Origin: Rhizobiales bacterium 32-66-11
GTDB lineage: Bacteria; Pseudomonadota; Alphaproteobacteria; Rhizobiales; Xanthobacteraceae
Assembly (NCBI GenBank): GCA_002304505.1
Contig: NCEH01000038.1
Span: forward strand, 1-64,000
Reading direction: 5' to 3'
DNA: 64,000 nucleotides
In this document: piece after piece, positions 1-13,329 of the stretch
Layout of the letters: each line of letters starts with the position of its first letter
How positions within the stretch are numbered: position 1 is the stretch's first letter
Made by a program: the position numbers and the translations under genes
Notes under the pieces: generated by a model
Told to the model about the DNA's origin: nothing
What the model saw: only the letters and a program-made list of their open reading frames with translations
Database searches by the model: none

Positions 1-2715
<2,715 letters not shown>

Positions 2716-2787
2716 GGCGCCAATATGGGGTGCATCGGCGCCGGAGAAAAGGTGGCCCCGGCGCGGGATCGGACGGATCCGCGCGGA

Positions 2788-3219
2788 TCAGGGCCGCCCC
2801 GCCTGCTCCAGTTCCTGGGCCCTCTGCTGGGTCAGCACGCGCCGGCATTCGGCACCCTCCACCCGGGCGATGGTGCCCTCGCCATTGACGTAGAAGGCGC
2901 AGTCCGCATCGCGGAAGGCGGTCCAGGCCTTCTGCGCCGCCTTCAGCCGCTCTTGCTGCGAGGTGGTCTGCTGGGCGGAAAGCGCCTTGAGGGCGGTTTC
3001 AAGCCGGGCCTCCCATCCTTCCGTGAGCTTGGTGATGCAGCGCACGATTTCCGGCGTCGTGTCCTGGTCGCAGCTTTTGTATTCGCCGGAATACCAGGCA
3101 TTCGGCTCCGCCGCGCGCGCCGGCAGCGCCGCCGCCAGCATCAGGCAGCCGACCAAGGCCGCGCGGCGCCGGGCGCTGGCTCGAAGGGACCCACACACCG
3201 CTCCGCGAGCTTCACCCAT
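2788..3219 (-). CDS. LprI-like (DUF1311) periplasmic protein
   Basis: Protein of 143 residues with an Arg-rich n-region and hydrophobic signal peptide (GCLMLAAALPARA) cleaved near residue 36. The mature part has the pattern of the lysozyme-inhibitor LprI / DUF1311 family: a Cys pair (KSCDQDTTPEIVRCI), a helical region, the AWTAFRDADCAFY segment and a C-terminal C. The family is secreted; some members inhibit lysozyme, but the role here is unknown. It sits 72 bp upstream of uvrB on the same strand. The exact start is uncertain; the signal peptide could begin at an internal GTG. Confidence 0.75.
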   Translation of the reverse strand: MGEARGAVCGSLRASARRRAALVGCLMLAAALPARAAEPNAWYSGEYKSCDQDTTPEIVRCITKLTEGWEARLETALKALSAQQTTSQQERLKAAQKAWTAFRDADCAFYVNGEGTIARVEGAECRRVLTQQRAQELEQAGRP

Positions 3220-3359
3220 CCGCGCCTCCCGATCTTACGTCCTGCGCCGCGACCCTATCCCAGCCGCGCGAGTCGCGCGGCGGATTTGCCCACGATGCCC
3301 ATGCGACGCGCAAAATCAACGTCCCCTTCCGGCACGCGAACCCCGCGCCCGGCAGCGAT

Positions 3360-3992
3360 TCAGCCCGGCGGCAGGCCGCCCGGAGCGGCGACGCGGAACT
3401 GGCTCATCACGCTCGCCTCCAGAATATTATAGCGATTGCGCGCGTCCGAGAGGTTCCACCGCTCGCGGTCGAGGTCGTTGCGGATGGTGTTGCGGTTGCG
3501 CTGCTGGTTCTGTTTCGTGAAGTAGCAATTGGGATCGTTCACGCACGGCTTGGAAAGATCGTCCTCGGCGCGGCGCAACTGGTTTTCCAGGTCCAGCACC
3601 CGCGATTCATAGCGCCGCACGGTCTGCTGCGCGTCCCACAATTTGCGGCCGACCATATAGCCGGACGAGAAGGCGGCCGCCGTGGCGGGCGGGCAGACGC
3701 CGGCATAATCATCGCCGGCGCGCCCGTGGGCAAAGCCCGAAGCCGGCGTGCAATAAGAGGCAAGGCCCACTTCGCGGCCCGCCATATAGGCCTGCACGTT
3801 CGGCGCGACGCCATAGCTGCTGCAGGCCTTGGCATGCTCCTGCAGGCGGCTTTCCGGCTCGCCGTTGAAGCCGTCAGCCTGGCCGATTTCCTGCCAATTG
3901 CCGCCCTGGCACTCTTCCTTGGACAAGGTGGCGCAGCCGTTGAGGGCCAGCGCCACGGGAAAAATCATCAGCGCCAGTCGCTTCGCCCGCAT
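3360..3992 (-). CDS. DUF2799 lipoprotein
   Basis: Protein of 210 residues with a lipobox-type signal (ALALNGCATL, lipidated Cys about residue 20), so probably anchored to a membrane on its periplasmic side. The body matches the DUF2799 family: CQGGNWQEIGQADG near the N-terminus, repeated G-R/K-x-x-G-L motifs (YMAGREVGLASYC, FSSGYMVGRKLWD) and a C-terminal coiled-coil-like Arg/Asn/Glu-rich stretch (about 125-200). Function unknown. A 140-bp spacer separates it from the LprI-like gene downstream. Confidence 0.75.
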   Translation of the reverse strand: MRAKRLALMIFPVALALNGCATLSKEECQGGNWQEIGQADGFNGEPESRLQEHAKACSSYGVAPNVQAYMAGREVGLASYCTPASGFAHGRAGDDYAGVCPPATAAAFSSGYMVGRKLWDAQQTVRRYESRVLDLENQLRRAEDDLSKPCVNDPNCYFTKQNQQRNRNTIRNDLDRERWNLSDARNRYNILEASVMSQFRVAAPGGLPPG

Positions 3993-4056
3993 CGCACCCC
4001 GCCCCCCGAATGCCGCGGCGCTAAGCTGCGGTATGCTTGTAGTTACTTGCCGCGGC

Positions 4057-5439
4057 TCACGGGTTTATGACACCAAGCCGCGCCAGAACCCGGGCCCGGC
4101 CCAGCAAAGGCAGAAGCGCGGCGAGTTCCGGGCCGGTCTCCTGGCCGGTCAGGGCGAGGCGCAGCGGCCGGAACAGCGCCTTGCCGCTCCGGCCGCTGCC
4201 GGCCTTCACGGCGGCGATCCAGGGGGCATAGGTGCCCGCGTCCCACGGCTCCGACGGCAGGAGGGCACCGGCGGCGGCGAGAAAGGCGCGGTCCTCCTCG
4301 GCCACGATCCCCTGCCCGGCATCCGAACACACCTGCCACCAATGGGCGGCATCGGCGAAAATTGCGAGATTGCCGCGCACCGCCAGCCAGAAATCCGCGC
4401 CGCCGGTGATCCCCGCCGCGGCGAGCCGCTCCGCCACCGCCTCAAAGGGCAGATGATGCAGCGTGCGCGCGCTCAGCATGGCGAGGTCCGCCGGATCGAA
4501 CCGCGCCGGCGCGCGGGAGATGTGGGAGAGATCCACCTTGGCGGCGAGCGCGTCCATGCTCTCCACCGGCGCCAGCGCATCGGAGGTGCCGACCAGCACG
4601 GCGGCGGCGGCCACCGCCAGCGCTTCCTGCCCTTCTTCGCGCAGCGCCCGCAGCGAGAGATGCCCGAGCCGCTTGGAGAGGCCCTCGCCGCTCGGCAAGG
4701 TCAGCAGATTATGGTGCGCGAAGCGCGGCGCGACGCCGCCGAGGGCCTCGAACACTTCGATCTGCACGGCGGTATTGGTCACGTGATCCTCGCCGCGCAC
4801 CACGCAGGTGATGCCCATGTCGAGATCGTCCACGACCGAGGTGAACGTATAGAGATAGGTGCCGTCCGCCCGCACCAGGACGGGATCGGACAGGGTGGCG
4901 GTGTCCACATGCTGCGGCCCGCGCACGCCATCGTCCCAGGTCACCGTGCGGCGGTCCAGGCGGAAGCGCCAATGGGGCGCGCGGCCTTCGGCTTCCAGTT
5001 TGGCGCGCTCGTCCGCCGTCAGGGCGAGGGCGGCGCGATCATACACCGGCGGCAGGCCGCGCGCGCGCTGAAGGCCGCGTTTCAGGTCCAGCTCGGCCTC
5101 GGTCTCATAGGCGGGATAGAGGCGCCCGGCGGCCTTCAAGGCCTCAGCGGCCGCATCATAAAGGGCGAGCCGGTCGGACTGGCGCGCCACGCGGTCGGGC
5201 GGAATGCCCAGCCAGTCGAGATCCTCGGCGATGGCCTCGGCGAATTCGGTGCGCGAGCGCGCCGCGTCCGTATCGTCATAGCGCAGGATGAAGGTGCCGC
5301 CGCCGCGCCGCGCAAGCAGCGCGTTCAGCAAGGCGGTGCGGGCGTTTCCCACATGGATCAGGCCGGTGGGCGAGGGCGCGAAGCGCAGGACCGGCGCAGG
5401 TCCGAGGAACGCCGAAGCGGAAGAAGATGATGCCGACAT
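4057..5439 (-). CDS. gltX: Glutamyl-tRNA synthetase (GltX2-like)
   Basis: Class I aminoacyl-tRNA synthetase charging tRNA-Glu (and possibly mischarging tRNA-Gln for GatCAB). From the ATG at 5439 it is 460 residues, the normal length; an ATG four codons upstream (5451) is equally possible. It has the class I signature APSPTG followed by HVGN (HIGH box, about residues 29-32), RYDDTD where most GluRS have RIEDTD, the [11 protein letters not shown] segment, and GLSKRLG (KMSKS box). The C-terminal anticodon-binding half is degenerate but complete. Hyphomicrobiales usually carry two GluRS; the DDTD variant and short C-terminus fit the second type. Which tRNA it charges cannot be read from sequence. 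Confidence 0.93.
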   Translation of the reverse strand: MSASSSSASAFLGPAPVLRFAPSPTGLIHVGNARTALLNALLARRGGGTFILRYDDTDAARSRTEFAEAIAEDLDWLGIPPDRVARQSDRLALYDAAAEALKAAGRLYPAYETEAELDLKRGLQRARGLPPVYDRAALALTADERAKLEAEGRAPHWRFRLDRRTVTWDDGVRGPQHVDTATLSDPVLVRADGTYLYTFTSVVDDLDMGITCVVRGEDHVTNTAVQIEVFEALGGVAPRFAHHNLLTLPSGEGLSKRLGHLSLRALREEGQEALAVAAAAVLVGTSDALAPVESMDALAAKVDLSHISRAPARFDPADLAMLSARTLHHLPFEAVAERLAAAGITGGADFWLAVRGNLAIFADAAHWWQVCSDAGQGIVAEEDRAFLAAAGALLPSEPWDAGTYAPWIAAVKAGSGRSGKALFRPLRLALTGQETGPELAALLPLLGRARVLARLGVINP

Positions 5440-5616
5440 GGCCAAGCCCATAGCGCGCGGCGGCCCGCGCGTCGATGCCCAGATGCACAGGGGCGAGGAT
5501 ACGCCGGCCTCAGACGGGGCCGGTATCGGCGGCGCGGAACCAAAGCGGCCGGGACGCGAACGCGGGCGGGATATGGTCCCCGCCCGCACATCACGATGGC
5601 CGATGGCCGGTTCGGC

Positions 5617-6582
5617 TCATTGCGGCGGCGCGCCCTGCTGCCCCGGAGGGGGACCACCGGGATTGCCCTGCGGCGGGCGCCCGGGATTGGCGCCCGGAGG
5701 CGGACCGCCCGGATTGCCCTGTGGCGGACGGCCGGGATACGCGCCCGGAGGCGGACCGCCCGGATTGCCCTGCGGCGGACGACCGGGATAGGCGCCCGGA
5801 GGCGGGCCACCCGGATTGCCGTGCGGCGGACGACCCGGATAGGCGCCCGGAGGCGGGCCACCCGGATTGCCCTGCGGCGGACGACCGGGATACGCGCCGG
5901 GAGGCGGACCACCGGGATTGCCGTGCGGCGGGCGACCGGGATAGACGCCCGGAGGTGGGCCACCGGGATTGCCGGGATAGCCGCCCGGCGGACGGCCGGG
6001 ATAGGCCCCCGGCGGATGATAGCCGGGCCCGCCGGGTCCGCCAGGATAACCGGGCCCTCCGGGATAGCCGGGGCGGCCGGGACCGCCGACCGGATAGCCG
6101 GGGCGGCCGGGATGATTCCACCAGCCGGGCGGGCGCGGGCCGAAGCCCGGCGGGGGGGCGCCCCAGCCCGGACGTGGCCGCGGCGCATAGCCCTGCCAGC
6201 GGGCGCGCTGGTTCCACCACGGCGCGCCGCGATAATAATTGCCCCAATAATTGCCGAAATTGAACCCGATCACCGGAATGCCGATCACCGGCGCATATTC
6301 CGGCACCAGGACCCGCTCGCCGCGATAGTCGAAGGCGAGATATTCCCCATAAACCCAGCCGCGATTGGGACCCCAGGCCACATCGCACCAGGATTGGTTG
6401 GAGAGGCAGCCGAAAATCTCCACCGGCGCGCCTTCCGGCAGCACCGTGACGCGGGGATATTGGGTGTCGGGACCGGCGCGCATATTGACGTCCGCCGTGG
6501 TGAAGCCGGGCGAGGCCTGCGCCGCACCCGCAATGCAGGCAAAGGCCAGAGCCCAGCCCGCGATCCTCATTGCCCCAATCAT
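5617..6582 (-). CDS. Secreted SH3-domain protein with Pro/Gly repeat tail
   Basis: Protein of 321 residues from the ATG at 6582 (a second ATG at 6570 is also possible). Signal peptide (GWALAFACIAGAAQA) is followed by a bacterial SH3 domain (about residues 25-85; VNMRAGPDTQYPRVTVLPEG and NQSWCDVAWGPNRGWVYG are typical SH3_3 landmarks). A YGEYLAFDYRGERV segment follows, then a Tyr/Trp/Asn-rich linker and a long Gly/Pro-rich tail ending in six near-identical 17-residue units. Family members are exported and may bind the cell wall; the tail looks like an unstructured, collagen-like spacer. The real gene ends at 6582 although the frame stays open further upstream. Confidence 0.8.
   Translation of the reverse strand: MIGAMRIAGWALAFACIAGAAQASPGFTTADVNMRAGPDTQYPRVTVLPEGAPVEIFGCLSNQSWCDVAWGPNRGWVYGEYLAFDYRGERVLVPEYAPVIGIPVIGFNFGNYWGNYYRGAPWWNQRARWQGYAPRPRPGWGAPPPGFGPRPPGWWNHPGRPGYPVGGPGRPGYPGGPGYPGGPGGPGYHPPGAYPGRPPGGYPGNPGGPPPGVYPGRPPHGNPGGPPPGAYPGRPPQGNPGGPPPGAYPGRPPHGNPGGPPPGAYPGRPPQGNPGGPPPGAYPGRPPQGNPGGPPPGANPGRPPQGNPGGPPPGQQGAPPQ
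5641..5973 (-). repeat. 51-bp coding minisatellite
   Basis: Six full 51-bp units (5668-5973) plus a partial unit (5641-5667) inside the SH3 protein gene. Each encodes GNPGGPPPGAYPGRPPQ with Q/H and A/V, Y/N variation. Units keep the reading frame, so copy-number changes would alter only tail length. Confidence 0.9.
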
Positions 6583-6692
6583 CCGCACCCTCGTTTCACC
6601 CGGTGACGCCACCGGTAACGGGAGTCGTGATCTGTTTCCATGGCGTTTCCGGTACGTGACCGCGGCGGCATTGCGACACCGCGCGGGCTTAA

Positions 6693-8108
6693 TCATGAGA
6701 TGGCAAAAGGCACCACCTCGCGGATGTTCGGATCGGTGCGGATCTCGCGGTCGAGCGGCGGGAAGGCGCGCAGATCGCAGTCGCGGCGGGGGCAGATGCG
6801 GCACGACACGCCGAGCCGCGCCACCGGCGCCGCTTTGAGGTCCATCCCGTCCGCATAGACCATGTCGTCGGCGAACGAGACCTCGCAGCCGAGCCCGAGC
6901 GCATAGGCGCGGTGCGGCTGGCCGTGGCGCAGGCTCGGCGCCTGGATCGAGCGGGCAAGGCAGATGTAGCGCACGCCGTCCGGCATCTCGCCGAGCTGCA
7001 CCAAGGTGCGGCCCTGCGCCTCGAACGCCTCGTGGACATTCCACACCGCGCAGGCGCCGCCGTGGCGGGCGAACTGGAAGCGGGTCGCGCTGTGCCGCTT
7101 GGTGATGTTGCCCGCCCGGTCCACCTTGGCGAAATAGAACGGCACGCCCTTCGCGCCCGGCCGCTGGAGCGTGGAGAGGCGATGGCACACCTGCTCCAGG
7201 CTCGCGCCGGTCTCCAGCACCAGCCGGTCGAGATCGTGCCGGCGCGCGCGGGCGAGATCGAGAAAGCGGCCATAGGGCAGCACCAGGGCACCGGCAAAAT
7301 AATTATTGAGCGCGAGGCGGCAGATTTCCCCCGCCGTCTGGCTGCGGAAGCCGGCGTCCGCCACCAGGCGATCCATCAGCGGGCCGTGCTCCAGCTGGGC
7401 GATGGTGACACCGAGGCGGAACGCCCGGCTGGAGGGCGAGAGCACCCCGGAGAGGGTGAGCAGGCGGTTGCGCGTGTCGTAGCGCGACAGCGGCAAAGCG
7501 GGATCCGGCGGGCCGAGCTCGGTGCGCACGTTGAAGCGGTCGGCGAGATAGGACATGAGGGCGGAAATGGGCTCGGCCCCGGCCAGCAGGCCGAGCCGCT
7601 CGGCGCACCCTTCCGCCGCCCGGTCGAGGGCATCGACGTAATTGTCGATATAATGGAAATAGTCGCGCACCTCCTCATAGGGGATGAGCTTGGCCTCGTC
7701 GCCGATGCCGGCGGTCAGCATGTCGTCCATGGAGGCGCGCCATTCCGCCGTGCGGCGCAGGGCGGCATTGGTGCGCAGGAAGGCATGGGCGAAGGCGGGC
7801 GAGAGATTGGCCACCGCCTTCATGTCCTGAAGCCCAAGATCGAGATCGCGGAACAGCGGGTCGGCGGCGGCCTCGCGCAAGTCCGCCACCAGGCGGTCCA
7901 GATCCTCCGCGCCGAACGCGGTGATATCGACGGAAAAGGTGCGGGAAATGGCGATCAGGACCGAGGCGGTGAGCGGGCGCTGGTTGCTCTCGATCTGGTT
8001 CACATAGGAGGGCGAGACGGCGAGCCGGTGGGCAAGCTCGCTCTGCTTGAGCCCGAGCTTCTCGCGCAGGCGGCGCACCGCATGGCCGGCGAAAACCTTT
8101 TGGCGCAT
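6693..8108 (-). CDS. Short-chain fatty acyl transcriptional regulator (ScfR/PccR-type)
   Basis: Transcription factor of 471 residues. An N-terminal XRE helix-turn-helix (about residues 8-60, LGLKQSELAHRLAVSPSYVNQIE) is followed by an IrrE/DUF955-like region and a DUF2083 domain with the C-terminal cysteine cluster SCRICPRRDCDLRAFPP. This is the ScfR architecture. In Rhodobacter sphaeroides the member PccR activates propionyl-CoA carboxylase (established knowledge). Here the gene is divergent from pccB with a shared 211-bp control region holding a clean palindrome, so I infer it senses propionyl-CoA or a related acyl-CoA and controls the downstream pcc/mut genes. Confidence 0.9.
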   Translation of the reverse strand: MRQKVFAGHAVRRLREKLGLKQSELAHRLAVSPSYVNQIESNQRPLTASVLIAISRTFSVDITAFGAEDLDRLVADLREAAADPLFRDLDLGLQDMKAVANLSPAFAHAFLRTNAALRRTAEWRASMDDMLTAGIGDEAKLIPYEEVRDYFHYIDNYVDALDRAAEGCAERLGLLAGAEPISALMSYLADRFNVRTELGPPDPALPLSRYDTRNRLLTLSGVLSPSSRAFRLGVTIAQLEHGPLMDRLVADAGFRSQTAGEICRLALNNYFAGALVLPYGRFLDLARARRHDLDRLVLETGASLEQVCHRLSTLQRPGAKGVPFYFAKVDRAGNITKRHSATRFQFARHGGACAVWNVHEAFEAQGRTLVQLGEMPDGVRYICLARSIQAPSLRHGQPHRAYALGLGCEVSFADDMVYADGMDLKAAPVARLGVSCRICPRRDCDLRAFPPLDREIRTDPNIREVVPFAIS

Positions 8109-8120
8109 GGCCGCCTCAAA

Positions 8121-8144
8121 TTGTAAATTCTTTACACATTACAA
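8121..8144. promoter_or_regulatory. Candidate ScfR operator between scfR and pccB
   Basis: Perfect inverted repeat TGTAAA-TTC-TTTACA (8122-8136), also framed as TTGTAA...TTACAA (8121-8126 and 8139-8144). It lies 14 bp upstream of the regulator's start codon in an AT-rich island within GC-rich DNA. The half-site resembles the TTTGCAAA half-site I recall for PccR. Binding is inferred. Confidence 0.5.
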
Positions 8145-8319
8145 CATGAATTTTTTACATATTCAACTTTCTCACCGCATTTGCTAGCGCAACAGCCTTG
8201 GTGCCGCATTTCGCCCGGCGCAGGGGGATGTGAACCCTTTCCCTCGGGCGTTCGGCACCATTAGACTGGTTGCAAGAAACCGGGACGAGACTGGGCAATC
8301 CGGCAGGGGACTTGGGCGC

Positions 8320-9740
8320 ATGAAGGAAATTCTGGAAGAGCTTGAGAGCCGGCGCGGCGTTGCACGCTTGGGGGGTGGGCAAAAGCGCATCGAGGCGCAG
8401 CACGCCCGCGGCAAGCTGACCGCCCGCGAGCGCATCGAGCTTCTGCTGGACCGCGGCTCGTTCGAGGAGTTCGACACCTTCGTGCAGCATCGCTGCATCG
8501 ATTTCGGCATGGAAACCCAGAAGATCCCCGGCGACGGCGTGGTCACCGGCTGGGGCACGGTGAACGGCCGCAAGGTGTTCGTGTTCGCCAAGGACTTCAC
8601 CGTGTTCGGCGGCTCCTTGTCGGAAGAGCATGCCCGCAAGATCACCAAGATCCAGGACATGGCGCTGAAGACCCGCGCGCCCATCATCGGCCTGTTCGAT
8701 GCCGGCGGCGCGCGCATCCAGGAAATTCCCCGGCCATGACCGACTTCATCTTCATGGTGCGCGACACGAGCTATATGTTCGTCACCGGCCCGGACGTGGT
8801 GAAGACCGTCACCAACGAGACCGTGACCGCCGAGGAACTGGGCGGCGCCAAGGTGCACACCTCCAAGTCCTCGGTCGCCGACGGCGCCTATGAGAACGAC
8901 GTGGAAATGCTGCTCCAGACCCGTCGCCTCATCGACTTCCTGCCCGCCAACAATTCAGCCGGCGTGCCGGAATGGCCCTCGTTCGACGATCCGCTGCGGA
9001 TCGACGAGAGCCTCGACACGCTGATCCCGGACAATCCCAACAAGCCCTACGACATCAAGGAACTGATCCTGAAGACCGTCGACGAGGCGGACTTCTTCGA
9101 GATCCAGGCGGCGTATGCGAAAAACATCGTCACCGGCTTCGGCCGCATCGAGGGGCGCACGGTGGGCTTCGTCGCCAACCAGCCCATGGTGCTGGCCGGC
9201 GTGCTCGATGCCGACGCCTCCCGCAAGGCGGCGCGCTTCGTGCGCTTCTGCGATGCGTTCGAAATCCCCATCGTCACTTTCGTGGATGTGCCGGGATTTT
9301 TGCCGGGCACCGCGCAGGAATATGGCGGCCTCATCAAGCATGGCGCCAAGCTGCTGTTCGCCTATTCCCAGGCCACCGTGCCGCTGGTCACGCTCATCAC
9401 CCGCAAGGCGTTCGGCGGCGCCTATGACGTGATGGCCTCCAAGCATGTGGGCGGCGACGTGAACTATGCCTGGCCGACCGCGCAGATCGCGGTGATGGGC
9501 GCCAAGGGGGCGGTGGAAATCATCTTCCGCGCCGACATGGGCGACCCGGACAAGATCGCGGCCCAGACCAAGAATTACGAGCAGCGCTTCCTTTCGCCGT
9601 TCGTGGCGGCGGAGCGCGGCTATATCGACGAAGTCATCATGCCGCATTCGACCCGCCGGCGCATCGCCCGCGCGCTCGCCATGCTGCGCTCCAAGACCGT
9701 GGAGCAGCCGGCGAAGAAGCACGACAATCTGCCGCTTTAA
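8320..9740 (+). pseudogene. pccB: Propionyl-CoA carboxylase beta subunit, frameshifted by internal deletion
   Basis: Carboxyltransferase subunit that moves CO2 from biotin to propionyl-CoA. The N-terminal part (ATG 8320, [13 protein letters not shown]) reads through [12 protein letters not shown] and then stops at 8739. The rest resumes in another frame at [15 protein letters not shown] (8736) and runs to 9740 with normal PccB sequence. Between them the conserved segment normally holding the GPCAGGDVYSPA acyl-CoA/biotin loop is missing. The offset requires a loss of 3n+1 bases; family alignment predicts about 112 bp, which would restore exactly 510 residues. As written the gene cannot make active enzyme. 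Downstream pccA is intact. It may be a real pseudogene or an assembly error. Confidence 0.9.
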
Positions 9741-9760
9741 GGACCGAGGGAAGGCCCCTT

Positions 9761-9863
9761 CTCCCCGAGGGGGAGAGGGTTGGGGTGAGGGGACGACCCT
9801 CACCGCTGAGGGTGGAGCCCCCTCACCCGTCGCCTGCGGCGCCGACCTCTCCCCCTCGGGGAG
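9761..9863. repeat. Long inverted repeat in the pccB-pccA gap
   Basis: CTCCCCGAGGGGGAGAGG (9761-9778) recurs as its exact reverse complement at 9846-9863, with further C/G-rich complementary sequence between (GGTGAGGGG and CCCCTCACC). In the transcript this could fold into a strong hairpin between the stop of pccB and the start of pccA. It belongs to the same GC-rich hairpin family as the cluster at 19118-19480. Confidence 0.8.
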
Positions 9864-9913
9864 AGGTGCAATCGAACGAACACGGGCGCCAAGCGCCGAG
9901 GGGACCGGACGCA

Positions 9914-11941
<2,028 letters not shown>

Positions 11942-11989
11942 TGGCGTGGCGGGCTGCTTGCTCCTGCGGTGTGCGCGGCGCACCGTTCA

Positions 11990-12032
11990 GGCCCACCCCC
12001 CGTGCGGGGGAGGGCTGGGAGGGGGCTCGCAC
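11990..12032. repeat. GC-rich hairpin repeat between pccA and cfa
   Basis: CCCCCCGTGCGGGGG (11996-12010) forms a 5-6 bp hairpin followed by GAGGGCTGGGAGGGGG. It is a degenerate copy of the C-rich/G-rich palindromic family seen at 9761 and 19118-19480. Confidence 0.45.
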
Positions 12033-12066
12033 CACAAACGGCCCCGCGGATCCGGAGACCGCCTGA

Positions 12067-13329
12067 ATGCGCCTGCTCTCGCACCTGCTGAAGCGTTTCG
12101 TGGAAAAGGGCCAGCTCACGGTCATCACCGTGGACGGCGTGCGGCACGTGTTCGGCAGCGGCGTGGATGGGCCGAGCGTCACCGTGCGCCTGCACGACAA
12201 GAAGCTGGAGCGCGACCTGTTCTTCAATCCGGAACTGGTCTCCGCCGAAGCTTATATGGACGGCCGCCTCACCTTCGAGGACGGGGCGGTGTTCGACCTG
12301 CTCAATCTGTTCTCGGTGAACCGCAAGGGGCTCGGCGCCCACCCGGTGCAGCAGGCGCTGCGCAAGGGCTGGCGCGCGCTGCGCCGGTTCCACCAGGCGA
12401 ACCCGATAAGCAAGGCTAAGGAGAACGCCTCCAGCCATTACGACCACCCGGCCGAATTCTACCGGCTGTGGCTCGACGAGACCATGGCCTATAGCTGCGC
12501 CTATTTCTCCGAGCCGGACGAGCCGCTGGCGGACGCCCAGCGCAACAAGTTCCGCCATGTGGCGGCGAAGCTGAAGCTCAATCCCGGCATGCGGGTGGCG
12601 GAGATCGGCTCCGGCTGGGGCGGGCTCTCCATCTATCTCGCCAAGACGTGCGGCGTGCATGTCACCGCCATCAATGTCTCGCCCGAGCAATTGGCGGAAT
12701 CCCGTCGGCTCGCCGAGGCGGCGGGTGTCGCCGACCAGATCGACTTCCGCGAGATGGATTATCGCGACCTGAAGGGCCCGTTCGACCGCGTGGTCTCCAT
12801 CGGCATGATGGAGCATGTGGGCGTCCATCATTTCGACGCCTATTTTTCCACCATCCGCGATTTGCTGGGTCCTGGCGGGTTCGCTCTGGTGCATGCCATC
12901 GGCCGCATGTCGCCCCCGGGCACGACCGCCCCCTTCATCCGCAAATACATCTTCCCCGGCGGCTATGTGCCGGCGCTGTCGGAAGTGTTCGCCTCCACCG
13001 AGCGCACCCATCTGTGGGTCGCGGACATGGAGGTGCTGCGGCTGCATTATTATTGGACCATCCGCGCGTGGCGCCACCGGTTCGAGGCGCGCCATGGCGA
13101 GGTGGAGGCGATGATGGGCGCCCGCTTCACCCGCATGTGGGAATTCTATCTCGCGGCGGTGGAGCTGGGCTTCCTGCACGGTTCCAACATGGTGTTCCAG
13201 CTGCTGCTCGCCGAGCGGCGCGACGACGTGCCGGTGCGGCGCGATTACATGTTCACGGGGGAAGAGGCCCTGGCCGCGCAGGATTTGCGCCTGCCGCCCG
13301 CCCCGTCCAGCGAGGAGAGTGCGCGATGA
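12067..13329 (+). CDS. cfa: Cyclopropane-fatty-acyl-phospholipid synthase
   Basis: SAM-dependent enzyme that methylenates cis double bonds of membrane phospholipids; 420 residues. An N-terminal lipid-binding region (about 1-110) precedes the methyltransferase domain with SAM motif VAEIGSGWGGLSIYLA (about 178-193), EMDYRDL and SIGMMEHVG, and the family signature FIRKYIFPGGYVP. Complete. It lies between pccA and mutA, and its TGA overlaps the mutA ATG (ATGA at 13326-13329), so it is translationally coupled to methylmalonyl-CoA mutase, an unusual neighbour. A role in propionate metabolism is not implied by the family. Confidence 0.93.
   Translation: MRLLSHLLKRFVEKGQLTVITVDGVRHVFGSGVDGPSVTVRLHDKKLERDLFFNPELVSAEAYMDGRLTFEDGAVFDLLNLFSVNRKGLGAHPVQQALRKGWRALRRFHQANPISKAKENASSHYDHPAEFYRLWLDETMAYSCAYFSEPDEPLADAQRNKFRHVAAKLKLNPGMRVAEIGSGWGGLSIYLAKTCGVHVTAINVSPEQLAESRRLAEAAGVADQIDFREMDYRDLKGPFDRVVSIGMMEHVGVHHFDAYFSTIRDLLGPGGFALVHAIGRMSPPGTTAPFIRKYIFPGGYVPALSEVFASTERTHLWVADMEVLRLHYYWTIRAWRHRFEARHGEVEAMMGARFTRMWEFYLAAVELGFLHGSNMVFQLLLAERRDDVPVRRDYMFTGEEALAAQDLRLPPAPSSEESAR

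Noticed and set aside
5641..5973. CRISPR-like array
   Set aside because: Units are contiguous 51-bp coding repeats without spacers, in frame within a secreted protein.
8320..9740. pccB as two separate small subunits
   Set aside because: The two parts join at a point inside a conserved motif, with loss of the loop between them; no family has this split, and the ATG at 8736 is an internal Met of normal PccB.
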